64,000 nucleotides of DNA from Ramlibacter sp. GTDB lineage: Bacteria > Pseudomonadota > Gammaproteobacteria > Burkholderiales > Burkholderiaceae_C. The notes under the pieces are model-generated. The model did not search any database, was not told the origin of the DNA, and was given only the letters and a program-made list of their open reading frames with translations. Below are positions 17,492-26,728 of this stretch, one piece after another (position 1 is the stretch's first letter; each line of letters starts with the position of its first letter). The translations under genes and the position numbers were made by a program. The stretch covers positions 148,019 through 212,018 of the forward strand of contig JAUYOG010000019.1 of NCBI GenBank assembly GCA_030695945.1. Reading direction: 5' to 3'.

Positions 17492-19315
17492 TCAGGGCAC
17501 ATAGCCCACGGCCGCCAGCGCCCTGGCCGGGTGGATCAGCGTGCGGCGCCCGTCCTCGCTGCGCTCGGCCGTGCTGCGCAGGATGCCGATCACTTCCGCG
17601 GGTTTGAGCGAGGGTTTCACGGCCAGCAACTTGGCCGCGAGGTTGGTCACTTGCGGCGAAGACATCGACGTCCCCGACAGCGCGATCCTGCGGCCGCCGG
17701 GCACGACGCTGTCGACCTGGTAGCCGTTGGCGTGCAGCGCCACGGTGGGGCCGTAGCTGGTGAACGAAGCCTCGTCGCCGGCCTTGTCGACGGCGCCGAC
17801 CGACACCAGGTTCGGCAGCACGATGCTCGACGGATAGGTGTCGTTGAAGGTGGGATCGTTCGCGGAGTTGCCCGCCGAGGCGACGAACAGGACATCCGGC
17901 GCCGATGCGATGGCGCGCACGAGCGCCTTGTAGTGCAGGTCGAAATATTCGCGGGCCAGCGCCTTTCGCGCGGCCACGTCCTTGCCGATGCCGCATTGCT
18001 CGAGAACGACTTCGTAGCCGCGCAGGTTGCCGCCCCAGCTCATGTTGACGACCCGCGCGCCGACCTTCTTGACGAAGTCCACGTAGGCCGCGAAATTGGC
18101 GGCGGAGCGCTCCTGCAGTTCGCGCGTGGGGCATGGGTCGGGGAGCAGCGTGTGGCCGAACTCGATGCGCGCGTTCGCCAGCCGGGCGTAGGGATTGCCG
18201 GCCATCGCGATGCCGGCCACGTGCGTGCCGTGCTGGTACACGCCGACCAGGCGCAGCTCTTCCTGCACCGTCTTGTACTGGTCCGGCGCCAGCTCCGACA
18301 GCAGCGCCTTCACCTCGGCGGCTTCCGGGCTGTCGATGTTGGACGTGAGGTCCGACAGGCCCTTGCTGCGGCCCTGCAGCATGTCCAGCCGGCCTTGCAC
18401 GTTCGCCGGGATCGGCTTGAGCGCGCTGGAGGAAGGCCGCGCATGGCGATCGAAGGCGATCATGGCAGGGCCGCCGGGCAGCGTCACCACGCGACCGGCG
18501 AACTGCGGGAGGTCGATGCCGCTGTCCCAGACCACCACCGTCACCGGGGTGTAATTGCGCCCGGGCGGCAGGCTCACGTCGCGCGCGGCCCAGATGTCGG
18601 GCTTGTCGACCTGGTGGGCCACGAGGTAGCCCCGGTAGGCCTGGACCAGCGTCGTCTTCAGCGGCAGCACGAATTCGATCGCATAGCGGGCCGAGATCAC
18701 GGCGGGCGCCAGGTCCGAGCTGAGCGACCCGGTCCTGGCGGCGACGGGCTGCAGCACATCGCGCACCCGCCCCAGGACCAGCGCCTCGCCCACGGTCTCC
18801 ATGCCGGCCTTGGCCCGCATGATGTCGTTGCGGATCACGGCGTACGGCATCCGCTCGATCTCTTCGCGCACGAGACGGCCGGCTTCGGCCGCATACGCGG
18901 GCGAGCCGCGGTCGCCGGTCTTCCTGAGGGCCGCCACGATGGCCCGGATGGTGAGGCCCGACAACAGCTTGTCCGCGGGCTTTTCCTGCAACTGCTGGAT
19001 CTGGGTCGAGCGGCGCAGCGCGTCGTCCCAGCGCCCTTCGAGCATGTCCAGCTGCACCAGCTGGCCGAGCAGTTGCCGGCGCGTCGCCAGCTCCGCGATG
19101 TCGTAGCCGCCGACCGTCGACTCCAGGTCGCGCCGCACGGCCTGCGCGAAGACGGCAAAACGCTCCGGCTCGCGCACGATGGCTTCCAGTTGGCCCTGGA
19201 CGGGGTAGCTGAAGCGTGGCAGGTCGGCCGCCTTTTCCACGCGCGTGGGGGTCTGGGCCAAGGCGGCCGTCATGGCCAGCGCGCCCAGCAGGGCGCCAAG
19301 GATGCGACGTTGCAT
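17492..19315 (-). CDS. Exported subtilisin-like serine protease (S8)
   Basis: A 607-residue protein with a signal peptide (1-20, cleavage after ALA). The catalytic triad is complete: Asp264 in VVVWDSGID, His362 in YQHGTHVAG and Ser550 in SGTSMSSPQ, with oxyanion Asn483 in SAGNSAND. The unusual feature is a long N-terminal domain (about 25-255) of predicted helices before the protease domain. A roughly 95-residue insert also separates Asp and His. The protein is periplasmic or secreted. It lies between an exported hydrolase and a peptide ABC transporter on the same strand, so it could supply peptides for uptake; this is inference. Confidence 0.9.
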   Translation of the reverse strand: MQRRILGALLGALAMTAALAQTPTRVEKAADLPRFSYPVQGQLEAIVREPERFAVFAQAVRRDLESTVGGYDIAELATRRQLLGQLVQLDMLEGRWDDALRRSTQIQQLQEKPADKLLSGLTIRAIVAALRKTGDRGSPAYAAEAGRLVREEIERMPYAVIRNDIMRAKAGMETVGEALVLGRVRDVLQPVAARTGSLSSDLAPAVISARYAIEFVLPLKTTLVQAYRGYLVAHQVDKPDIWAARDVSLPPGRNYTPVTVVVWDSGIDLPQFAGRVVTLPGGPAMIAFDRHARPSSSALKPIPANVQGRLDMLQGRSKGLSDLTSNIDSPEAAEVKALLSELAPDQYKTVQEELRLVGVYQHGTHVAGIAMAGNPYARLANARIEFGHTLLPDPCPTRELQERSAANFAAYVDFVKKVGARVVNMSWGGNLRGYEVVLEQCGIGKDVAARKALAREYFDLHYKALVRAIASAPDVLFVASAGNSANDPTFNDTYPSSIVLPNLVSVGAVDKAGDEASFTSYGPTVALHANGYQVDSVVPGGRRIALSGTSMSSPQVTNLAAKLLAVKPSLKPAEVIGILRSTAERSEDGRRTLIHPARALAAVGYVP

Positions 19316-19324
19316 GTCGTCTCG

Positions 19325-21016
19325 TCAGGCGGGTTGCAGGGACCCGGCGGCGGGCGCATAGCCGCGCGGGATCGCGGCGAGCAGCTGGCGGGTGTAGGGG
19401 TGCCGCGGGTTGGAGTAGATCTCCTCGGAAGTGCCGCGCTCGACAATCTCGCCCTGGTTCATCACCAGGATGTCGTCGGCCATGTACTTCACCACCGCCA
19501 GGTCGTGACTGATGAAGACATAGGTGAGGCCGAACTCCTCCTGCAGGTCGAGCAGGAGGTTGAGCACCGTCGCCTGCACGCTGACGTCCAGCGCGCTCAC
19601 GCTCTCGTCGCAGACGATGATCTCCGGCTGCATGGTAAGGCAGCGCGCGATCGCGATGCGCTGGCGCTGGCCACCGGAGAACTCGTGTGGGTACTTGCCG
19701 AAAGCCTGCGCCGGCAGGCCGACCTTCTCGAGCCAGCCGAGCGCGAGGCGTGCCCGCGCGTCCTCGTCCGCGCCGATGGCGTGGATACGCATCGGCTCCA
19801 TCAGGATCTGGCCGATGGTGAAGCGCGGGTTCAGGCTGGCATACGGGTTCTGGAAGATGATCTGGATACGCGGGCGGTAGGTGCGCATTTGGGCCGGCCG
19901 CAGCGCGGCGAGGTCCACGCCTTCGAAGATGATGCTGCCGCTGCTGGCCTCGGTCAGGCGCGTGAGCATCATGCCGATGGTCGTCTTGCCGGAGCCCGAC
20001 TCCCCCACCACGCCGAGCGTGCGGCCCTTCTGCAGGGAGAAGTCGGCCGTCTTCACGGCATCGATCACCTTGCGCTTGAACAGGCCGTCCTTCAGGCGAT
20101 ACGCCTTGGACAGGCCCTGCACTTCGATCAGCGCCGGGCCGCTCACGGGCGCGGGCTCGCGCTGCTCGGTGCTGATGGGCCGGTTGAGCACGATGTCATC
20201 GATGACGGGCAGGCGGCGCGGGCGGGTGTCCAGCCGCGGGCGGCAGGCCAGCAACGCCTTCGTATAGGAATCCTTCGGGGCGCTGAAGATCTCGCCCGCC
20301 GGGCCGGCCTCGCGCACTTCGCCGCTGCGCATCACGACCACGCTCTTCGCGATCTCGCCGACCAGGCCGAGGTCGTGGCTGATGAAAAGGACGCTCATCT
20401 TCTGGCGCTCCTGCAGGCGCGCGAGCAGGTCGACGATCTGCCGCTGCACGGTGACGTCCAGCGCCGTCGTGGGCTCGTCGGCAATCAGCAGCTTGGGCTC
20501 GCACGCGATCGCCATCGCGATCATCACGCGCTGCTGCTGGCCGCCGGAGAGTTCATGCGGGTAGGCGTTCAGGCGCGCCTTGGGTTCCGGGATGCCGACT
20601 TCGGTCAGCAGCTCCAGCGTCCGGTCCATGGCCCCGCGAGCGCCGAGGGGCGTGTGGATGCGCAGCACCTCGGCGATCTGCTCGCCCACCGTCAGCACCG
20701 GGTTGAGCGAACTCATGGGCTCCTGGAACACCACCGAGATTTCCCTGCCGCGCAGGCGGCGCATCTCCTCGGGAGCGGCCTTGAGCAGGTCCCGGCCCTC
20801 GAACAGCACGCGGCTGGCCGGGTCGACGACGGCGTTGGGCGGCAGCAGCCGCACGATGCTCATCGCGCTCACGCTCTTGCCGCTGCCCGATTCGCCGACC
20901 AGCGCCACGGTGGAGTTCACCGGCACCTCGAAACTCACGCCGCGCACCGCCTCGTGCGTCTCGTTGCCCATGCGAAAGCCCACGCGCAGGTCCCGCACTT
21001 CGATCAATGAAGTCAT
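19325..21016 (-). CDS. Peptide ABC transporter, fused double ATPase (YejF/GsiA-like)
   Basis: A 563-residue protein with two complete ABC cassettes in tandem. Cassette 1 (about 1-250) has Walker A GESGSGKS, signature LSGGQQQR and Walker B LLIADEPT. Cassette 2 (about 285-555) has GESGSGKTT, FSGGQRQR and IIVCDESVSALD. Both have the OppD/OppF-type ends (ISHDLGLVGEIA, HPYTRQLLAAIP). In cassette 2 the Walker B acid is followed by Ser (DES) instead of Pro. This powers uptake of peptides or microcin-like substrates with the two permeases encoded just upstream (15-bp gap, then a 4-bp overlap). Confidence 0.94.
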   Translation of the reverse strand: MTSLIEVRDLRVGFRMGNETHEAVRGVSFEVPVNSTVALVGESGSGKSVSAMSIVRLLPPNAVVDPASRVLFEGRDLLKAAPEEMRRLRGREISVVFQEPMSSLNPVLTVGEQIAEVLRIHTPLGARGAMDRTLELLTEVGIPEPKARLNAYPHELSGGQQQRVMIAMAIACEPKLLIADEPTTALDVTVQRQIVDLLARLQERQKMSVLFISHDLGLVGEIAKSVVVMRSGEVREAGPAGEIFSAPKDSYTKALLACRPRLDTRPRRLPVIDDIVLNRPISTEQREPAPVSGPALIEVQGLSKAYRLKDGLFKRKVIDAVKTADFSLQKGRTLGVVGESGSGKTTIGMMLTRLTEASSGSIIFEGVDLAALRPAQMRTYRPRIQIIFQNPYASLNPRFTIGQILMEPMRIHAIGADEDARARLALGWLEKVGLPAQAFGKYPHEFSGGQRQRIAIARCLTMQPEIIVCDESVSALDVSVQATVLNLLLDLQEEFGLTYVFISHDLAVVKYMADDILVMNQGEIVERGTSEEIYSNPRHPYTRQLLAAIPRGYAPAAGSLQPA

Positions 21017-21031
21017 GTTGTCGCTCCGGCT

Positions 21032-22117
21032 TCAGCGCAGTTTGGGGTCCATCGCGTCGCGCAATGCATCGGTGAGCAGCGCGAAGGCGGTGACGAACGT
21101 GGCCATGAAGGCCGTGGCGGCCGCAAGCTGCCACCACTTGCCGAGCACCAGCTCGCTCTGCGCCTCGCCCAGCATCGTTCCCCAGCTGACCATGTCGATC
21201 GGCACGCCCAGCCCCAGGAAGGACAGGATCACCTCGGCCTTGATGAAGCTCACCACGTGCAGGCTCAGCTGCACCAGCACGACATGGCTCACGTTCGGCA
21301 GGATGTGGCCGAACATGCGGGACATGTGCCCGGCGCCGATCGCCTCGGCCGCCCGCACGTATTCGCGGTTGCTGTGCTTGATGTACTCGGCGCGCACCAG
21401 CCGGTAGATGCCCGTCCAGCCCACCAGGCCCAGGATGATGACGACCGCGGTGATCCCGTCGGACAGGCTGCGCAGCCAGGGCGGCCCCGACTTGAAGATG
21501 GCCGCCAGCGCGAAAATCAGCAGGATGTAGGGCACCGAAGTGAAGACGTTGTAGACCCACTCGAGGAAGTCACCCACCTTGCCGCCGAAGTAACCGGAGA
21601 GCGCGCCGAGCAGCGTCCCGATGAAGGTGGCGAGGAAGGCCGCGAAGATGCCCACCATGATCGACACCTGCGCGCCCTTGACGGCCTTGGCCAGCACGTC
21701 GCGCCCGATCCGGTCGGCGCCGACCGGCAGCGTCGCGGCCTTCACGGTCACGTCGGTCTTCACCTTGGAGGCGCGCTCGTCCCATTCCTGGTAGCGGGGC
21801 GCGAGCGGGTCGATGTCGCTCAGGTCCACGTTGGGCAGCCTGGGCGCCTGCACCGCCGCGACTTCCCGCTCATCGGCGCCGACGACGTGCGGCGGCGCGA
21901 AGGGCAATCCGACTTCCTTTTGCCAGTTGGCCGCCAGCAGGCCTACCTGCGCCAGCAGCACCAGCACGAAGAAGGCGGCGACAACGTACAGCGACACCAT
22001 GCCGACGCGATCGCCCCGCAACCGCTTCCACGCCTCCATCCAGACGCTGGGCGACTTGGGCAACGCCCCGGGCACCGCGACGATCTTCCCTTCTCCCACG
22101 GGCAGGACGGCACTCAT
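21032..22117 (-). CDS. Peptide ABC transporter permease (DppC/YejE-like)
   Basis: A 361-residue inner-membrane protein with one N-terminal helix, a periplasmic insert of about 85 residues, then five core helices. The permease EAA loop is EYVRAAEAIGAGHMSRMFGHILPN near residue 255. The conserved end, VILSFLGLGVPIDMVSWGTML, is typical of OppC/DppC. The periplasmic insert before the core is longer than in DppC and closer to YejE. Its ATG overlaps the stop of the preceding permease gene by 4 bp (ATGA), so the two are translationally coupled. Confidence 0.93.
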   Translation of the reverse strand: MSAVLPVGEGKIVAVPGALPKSPSVWMEAWKRLRGDRVGMVSLYVVAAFFVLVLLAQVGLLAANWQKEVGLPFAPPHVVGADEREVAAVQAPRLPNVDLSDIDPLAPRYQEWDERASKVKTDVTVKAATLPVGADRIGRDVLAKAVKGAQVSIMVGIFAAFLATFIGTLLGALSGYFGGKVGDFLEWVYNVFTSVPYILLIFALAAIFKSGPPWLRSLSDGITAVVIILGLVGWTGIYRLVRAEYIKHSNREYVRAAEAIGAGHMSRMFGHILPNVSHVVLVQLSLHVVSFIKAEVILSFLGLGVPIDMVSWGTMLGEAQSELVLGKWWQLAAATAFMATFVTAFALLTDALRDAMDPKLR

Positions 22118-23052
22118 TTCAACACCACCCGCGGGTCGACGAACTTGTAGAGCACGTCGGTGATGAGGTTGATCACCATCGTGAGCGCGGCCAGGTAGAT
22201 CGTGGTTGCCTGGATCATCGGGTAGTCGCTGCGCCCGACCGCCGTGTAAACCTCGCGGCCGAGGCCGGGAATGGAGAAGAACACCTCGATCAGGAAGGAG
22301 CCGATGAACACCCCCGGCAGCTGCGTCGCCACGTTCGTCAGGATGGGGATCATCGCGTTGCGCAGGACGTGCTTGAACAGGATGCTGTTCTCGGGCACGC
22401 CCTTGGCGCGGGCCGTGCGCACGTAGTCATGGCCGATCTCGTCGAGGAAGAAACTGCGGTACAGGCGCGTGTGCGGCGCGAGGCTCACGAGCACCGCCAG
22501 CAGCACCGGCAGTGGCGCGTACACCACGAGATTGGTCCAGAGGCTGTTGCTCCAGCCCTGCACCGGGAACCAGCCGAGGCGGAACGCGAACAGGTACTGG
22601 CCGACGATCACGTAGACCAGGAAGCTCACGGACAGCGCCACGGTCGAGATGATCATGACGGCGCGGTCGGTGAGGCTGCCCCGGACGTAGGCCACGGCCA
22701 TGCCGGCGACGATCGCCAGGCCGACCTCGAGCACCAGGATCGGCACCATGATGGTCAGGGTGGCCGGCAGCCGGGTCCTGAAGATGTTGGCGATCGACTC
22801 CTGCGTCGCCCAGCTGCTGCCCCAGTCGAACGTTGCCACCTTGGTGACGAAGAGCCACAGCTGCTCCCAGACCGGCTTGTTCAGCCCGAGCTGGTTGCGC
22901 ATGGATTCGATCTGCTCGGGCGTGGCCTGCAGGCCGCCCATGATCTCGGCGGGGTCCCCGCCGAAGTAGGTGAACAGGAAGAACACCAGCAGGATGACCC
23001 CAGCCAGGGTCGGGATCATCTGCAGGATCCGCCTTAGGAGATAAGACAACAT
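22114..23052 (-). CDS. Peptide ABC transporter permease (DppB/YejB-like)
   Basis: A 312-residue inner-membrane permease. It opens with MLSYLLRRILQMIPTLAGVI, the usual OppB/DppB beginning, which fixes the start at 23052; the longer frame upstream antiparallels the solute-binding gene. Six hydrophobic segments and the EAA-type loop DYVRTARAKGVPENSILFKHVLRN (near residue 205) are present. It is first in a three-gene operon (permease, permease, fused ATPase) that is divergent from its probable binding-protein gene, with a 123-bp intergenic promoter region between them. Confidence 0.94.
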   Translation of the reverse strand: MLSYLLRRILQMIPTLAGVILLVFFLFTYFGGDPAEIMGGLQATPEQIESMRNQLGLNKPVWEQLWLFVTKVATFDWGSSWATQESIANIFRTRLPATLTIMVPILVLEVGLAIVAGMAVAYVRGSLTDRAVMIISTVALSVSFLVYVIVGQYLFAFRLGWFPVQGWSNSLWTNLVVYAPLPVLLAVLVSLAPHTRLYRSFFLDEIGHDYVRTARAKGVPENSILFKHVLRNAMIPILTNVATQLPGVFIGSFLIEVFFSIPGLGREVYTAVGRSDYPMIQATTIYLAALTMVINLITDVLYKFVDPRVVLK

Positions 23053-23175
23053 AGGGAAGAAACCTTGTCGAAACCGCGGTTGGCGGCCCGGCACCTTGGG
23101 GAAACCGCTCGTGGCGGCCGACGAGGCGTGGATTATGCTTGCCGCCGTCCCAATCCCGAATAGGTGTTTCCAAGC

Positions 23176-24993
23176 ATGAACCCCAGAACCTGGGCACTGG
23201 CCACCAGCCTGTGCCTGGCATTGGCCGCCCCCTACCCCACCGGCGCCCAGCCCTCTGCCAAGAACCCCGCCCCCGAAAAAGTCCTGCGCTATTCCTTCCC
23301 GGTCGCCGAAACCGGGTTCGACCCGGCGCAGATCACCGACCTGTATTCGGCCATCGTGCTGGCCAACATGCTGGACGCGCTTTACGAGTACGACTACCTG
23401 GCGCGCCCGGCGAAGATCAGGCCCAACCTCGCGCAGGCGCTGCCGGAAGTCTCGCCCGACTTCCGCACCTTCACCATCAAGCTGCGCCATGGGATCCACT
23501 TCGCGGACGACCCCGCCTTCGGCGGCAAGAAGCGCGAAGTGACGGCGCAGGATTTCGTCTATTCGTTCAAGCGTTTCGCCGACCCGAAGAACAAGAGCCC
23601 GCGCTGGTCCGGCCTGGCCGAGGAGAAAGTCCTCGGCCTGGAGGAACTGCGCAAGAAGGCCGAGGCCACCGGCAAATTCGACTACGACAGCGAGATCGAG
23701 GGCTTGCGTGCGCTGGACCGCTACACCATCCAGATCAGGCTCGGCGAGACCCGCCCGCGCTTCATCCAGACCCTGGCGGACCCCGGCACCCTGGGCCTGG
23801 TGGCGCGCGAGGTCGTGGAGAAGTACGGCGAGACCATCATGGAGCACCCAGTCGGCACGGGGCCCTTCATGCTGCAGGAGTGGAAGCGGTCCTCCAAGAT
23901 CACACTGGTGCGCAACCCGGGATTCCGCGAGAAGCTGTACGAGGCCGAACCGGCGCCGGACGACGCCAAAGGCCAGGCCATCCTGGCGCAGATGAAGGGC
24001 AAGCGGCTGCCGATGGTGGACAAGGTGGTCGTGACGATCATCGACCAGCAGCAGCCACGCTGGCTTTCCTTCCTGAACAACGAGCAGGACTTCATGGAGC
24101 GGCTGCAGGAGAATTTCGCCCTGCAGGCGGTGCCGAACAACAAGCTGGCGCCCAACCTGGCCAAGCGCGGCATCCAGGTGGAACAGACGCCGCTGTCGGA
24201 CATCACGATGTTCTACTTCAACATGAACCATCCGGTTGTGGGCGGCTACACGCCCGACAAGGTGGCGCTGCGCCGGGCCATCGGCCTGGCGGTGAACAGC
24301 GAGGAGGAAGTGCGTATTGCGCGCCGCAACCAGGCCGTGGTGGCGCAGGGCTTCGTGGCGCCCAACACCTCCAGCTACGACCCGAAGTTCCGCTCCGAGA
24401 TGGGCACCTTCGACCGCGCACGCGCCACGGCGCTGCTGGACATGTTCGGCTATGTCGACAGGAACGGCGACGGCTGGCGCGACCTGCCCGACGGCGGGCC
24501 GCTGGTGCTGGACTACGACACGCTCAGCACCGAGGACTACCGCGAGCGCGACGAGATCATGAAGCGCAACTTCGACGCCATCGGCGTGAAGATCAACTAC
24601 CGCGTCGGCAAGTGGCCGGAGCAGCTGCGCGCCTCGCGGGCCAACAAGCTGATGATGTGGGGCTACGGCCTCTCGGCCAGCGCCCCCAACAGCGGCAACG
24701 TCCTGGCGGTCGGCTACAGCAAATCCTTCGGCCAGCAGAACCATTCGCGGTTCAAGAACGCCAGGTTCGATGAGCTTTACGACAAGCAGGGCCTGATGCC
24801 CGACGGGCCGCAACGCGATGCCGTCATCCGCGACGCCGTACGGATCCTGGTGGCCTACATGCCGATCAAGGTGCGCGTGCACCGCATCGGCACGGACCTC
24901 ATGCAGCCCTGGCTGCAGGGCTACAAGCGCCACCCGTTCGCGCGCGAATTCTGGTCGTACGTCGACATCGACACGTCGAAACTCCCCCAATAA
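23176..24993 (+). CDS. Periplasmic solute-binding protein, SBP family 5 (peptide/YejA-like)
   Basis: A 605-residue exported binding protein. Residues 1-24 form a signal peptide ending PTGAQ. The family-5 hallmarks are present: LRYSFPVAETGFDPAQITDLYS at the mature start, TFTIKLRHGIHFADDPAF and ITAQ-like VTAQDFVYSFKR. The size (over 600) and acidic central insert fit the YejA/large SBP_bac_5 group. It binds peptides or similar ligands and hands them to the permease pair encoded divergently. The ATG at 23176 was preferred to an upstream GTG at 23164. A second binding-protein gene follows after 16 bp. Confidence 0.92.
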   Translation: MNPRTWALATSLCLALAAPYPTGAQPSAKNPAPEKVLRYSFPVAETGFDPAQITDLYSAIVLANMLDALYEYDYLARPAKIRPNLAQALPEVSPDFRTFTIKLRHGIHFADDPAFGGKKREVTAQDFVYSFKRFADPKNKSPRWSGLAEEKVLGLEELRKKAEATGKFDYDSEIEGLRALDRYTIQIRLGETRPRFIQTLADPGTLGLVAREVVEKYGETIMEHPVGTGPFMLQEWKRSSKITLVRNPGFREKLYEAEPAPDDAKGQAILAQMKGKRLPMVDKVVVTIIDQQQPRWLSFLNNEQDFMERLQENFALQAVPNNKLAPNLAKRGIQVEQTPLSDITMFYFNMNHPVVGGYTPDKVALRRAIGLAVNSEEEVRIARRNQAVVAQGFVAPNTSSYDPKFRSEMGTFDRARATALLDMFGYVDRNGDGWRDLPDGGPLVLDYDTLSTEDYRERDEIMKRNFDAIGVKINYRVGKWPEQLRASRANKLMMWGYGLSASAPNSGNVLAVGYSKSFGQQNHSRFKNARFDELYDKQGLMPDGPQRDAVIRDAVRILVAYMPIKVRVHRIGTDLMQPWLQGYKRHPFAREFWSYVDIDTSKLPQ

Positions 24994-25009
24994 CCGCAAG
25001 AGAACGCTC

Positions 25010-26620
25010 ATGAACAACAACATTGCCCGCCTCGCGGCCCTCGCCCTGGGCATCGCCCTCGTCTTCCCCGCCGCTGCCGCCGTGGTCCCGCCCGGCACGC
25101 AGCTGCACCCCACCCAGACGCTGATCCGCAACAACGGCTCCGAACCGGAGACGCTGGACCCTGCCGTGGCCGAATCGGTGGGCGCCAACAACATCACGCG
25201 CGACCTGTTCGAGGGCCTGACGGCGAACGACGGCGACGGCAAGATCGTTCCCGGGGTGGCCGAGAGCTGGAAGCAGACCAACTCGCTCACCTGGGTGTTC
25301 AAGCTGCGCCAGGACGCCAAGTGGTCCAACGGCGACCCTGTCACGGCGCAGGACTGCGTCTACGGCATCCGCCGCTTCCTGGACCCGAAGACGGCGTCTA
25401 CCTACTCCGCGACCTACGGCGTCTTCATCCTCAACGGCAAGGAAGCGGCCACCGGCAAGAAGCCGGTCACCGAAGTCGGCGTGAAGGCCCTGGACAAGTA
25501 CACGTTGGAGATCAAGACGCCCTTCCCGGTGGCCTTCCTGCCCAGCCTGATGTCCAACAACAACCTCGGCCCCATCCACCAGGCGTCGGTGGAGAAACTC
25601 GGCCGGGAATGGACCAAGCCGGGCAACATGGTGAGCAACGGCGCCTTCACGCTCAAGGAGTGGCAGGTGAACAGCCGCGTCGTGATCGAGAAGAACCCGC
25701 ACTACTGGGATGCGAAGAACGTGCAGCTCACGCGCGTGACCTACCTGGGCGTGGAAGACGGCAACGCCGACGTGAAGCTGTTCGAGTCGGGCCAGAACGA
25801 AATGGTGTACCAGCTGCCGCCCGGCACGTACGAAGAGGCAAAAAAGAAATTCCCGCAGGACGTGCGCAATGCGCCGATGCTCGGGATCCGCTACTACTCC
25901 TACCAGACGCAGAACCCGGCCTTCAAGGACGTGCGCGTGCGCAAGGCGCTGTCGATGGTGCTCGATCGCGACATCCTCTCGCAGCGCATCACCGCCGACG
26001 GCCAGACGCCCGCCTACGGCCTGATCGTCAAGGGCATGGAGGGCGCGGACATGGTGGAGTACGACTGGGCCAAGTGGCCCATGGCGAAGAAGGTGGAAGA
26101 GGCCAAGAAGCTGCTGGCCGAGGCCGGCGTGAAGCCCGGCACCAAGTACACCTTCTCGTACAACACGAGCGAGTACCACAAGAAGATGGCGATCTTCGCG
26201 CAGTCGGAATGGAAGACCAAGCTGGGCGTGGCCATCGAGCTGGAAGCGATGGAGTTCAAGGTGCTGCTGAAAAAGCGCCATGACGGCGCGTTCCAGATGG
26301 CGCGCAACGGCTTCATCGCCGACTACAACGACGCCACCAACTTCCTGGCGCTGGTGCGCTGCGACTCGGACCAGAACAACAACTTCAACTGCAACCGCAA
26401 GGCCGAGGAGATCATCCACCAGGCCGAGCAAAGCGACGACCCGGGCAAGCGCAAGGCGCTCCTCACCCAGGCGACCCGGATGATCATGGAGGATTACCCG
26501 ATCATCCCGTTGGTGCAGTACTCGCTGCCACGGCTGGTAAAATCGTATGTTGGCGGTTACTCGCTGCGCAACGCCCAAGACCGTTTCCGCAGCAAGGACC
26601 TGTACATCATCAAACACTAG
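25010..26620 (+). CDS. Periplasmic oligopeptide-binding protein (OppA/MppA-like)
   Basis: A 536-residue exported protein with a signal peptide of about 24 residues (ending FPAAAA). Family-5 motifs: NNGSEPETLDPAVAESVGANNI, the FKLRQDAKWSNGDPVTAQDCVYGIRRFLDP block near residue 100 and MARNGFIADYNDATNFL near 430, typical of OppA/MppA. It starts the second, complete peptide transporter gene set (binding protein, two permeases, two ATPases, all plus strand). A 108-bp spacer with a palindromic repeat separates it from oppB; such a hairpin is often used to keep binding-protein mRNA more abundant. Confidence 0.93.
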   Translation: MNNNIARLAALALGIALVFPAAAAVVPPGTQLHPTQTLIRNNGSEPETLDPAVAESVGANNITRDLFEGLTANDGDGKIVPGVAESWKQTNSLTWVFKLRQDAKWSNGDPVTAQDCVYGIRRFLDPKTASTYSATYGVFILNGKEAATGKKPVTEVGVKALDKYTLEIKTPFPVAFLPSLMSNNNLGPIHQASVEKLGREWTKPGNMVSNGAFTLKEWQVNSRVVIEKNPHYWDAKNVQLTRVTYLGVEDGNADVKLFESGQNEMVYQLPPGTYEEAKKKFPQDVRNAPMLGIRYYSYQTQNPAFKDVRVRKALSMVLDRDILSQRITADGQTPAYGLIVKGMEGADMVEYDWAKWPMAKKVEEAKKLLAEAGVKPGTKYTFSYNTSEYHKKMAIFAQSEWKTKLGVAIELEAMEFKVLLKKRHDGAFQMARNGFIADYNDATNFLALVRCDSDQNNNFNCNRKAEEIIHQAEQSDDPGKRKALLTQATRMIMEDYPIIPLVQYSLPRLVKSYVGGYSLRNAQDRFRSKDLYIIKH

Positions 26621-26629
26621 CGGTTTTTT

Positions 26630-26710
26630 CCCTCTCCCCCTGGGAGAGGGTCAGGGTGAGGGCTTTGCGAGCTTGCCCTCACCCCCGCCCTCTCCCAGAG
26701 GGAGAGGGAG
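26630..26710. repeat. Palindromic intergenic repeat (CCCTCTCCC type)
   Basis: Nested complementary blocks: CCCTCTCCC with GGGAGAGGG (26630-26650), CAGGGTGAGGGC with GCCCTCACCC, and a closing CCCTCTCCC/GGGAGAGGG pair (26689-26708). This is a recognisable repeat type of beta- and gammaproteobacterial intergenic DNA. Between oppA and oppB it can form a strong mRNA stem. Confidence 0.8.
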
Positions 26711-26728
26711 CAAAGACAAAACACACCC

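Noticed and set aside
17531..21010. A 1159-codon plus-strand frame opposite the subtilase and ABC ATPase genes
   Set aside because: It spans two real minus-strand genes with full motifs, so it is an antisense shadow.
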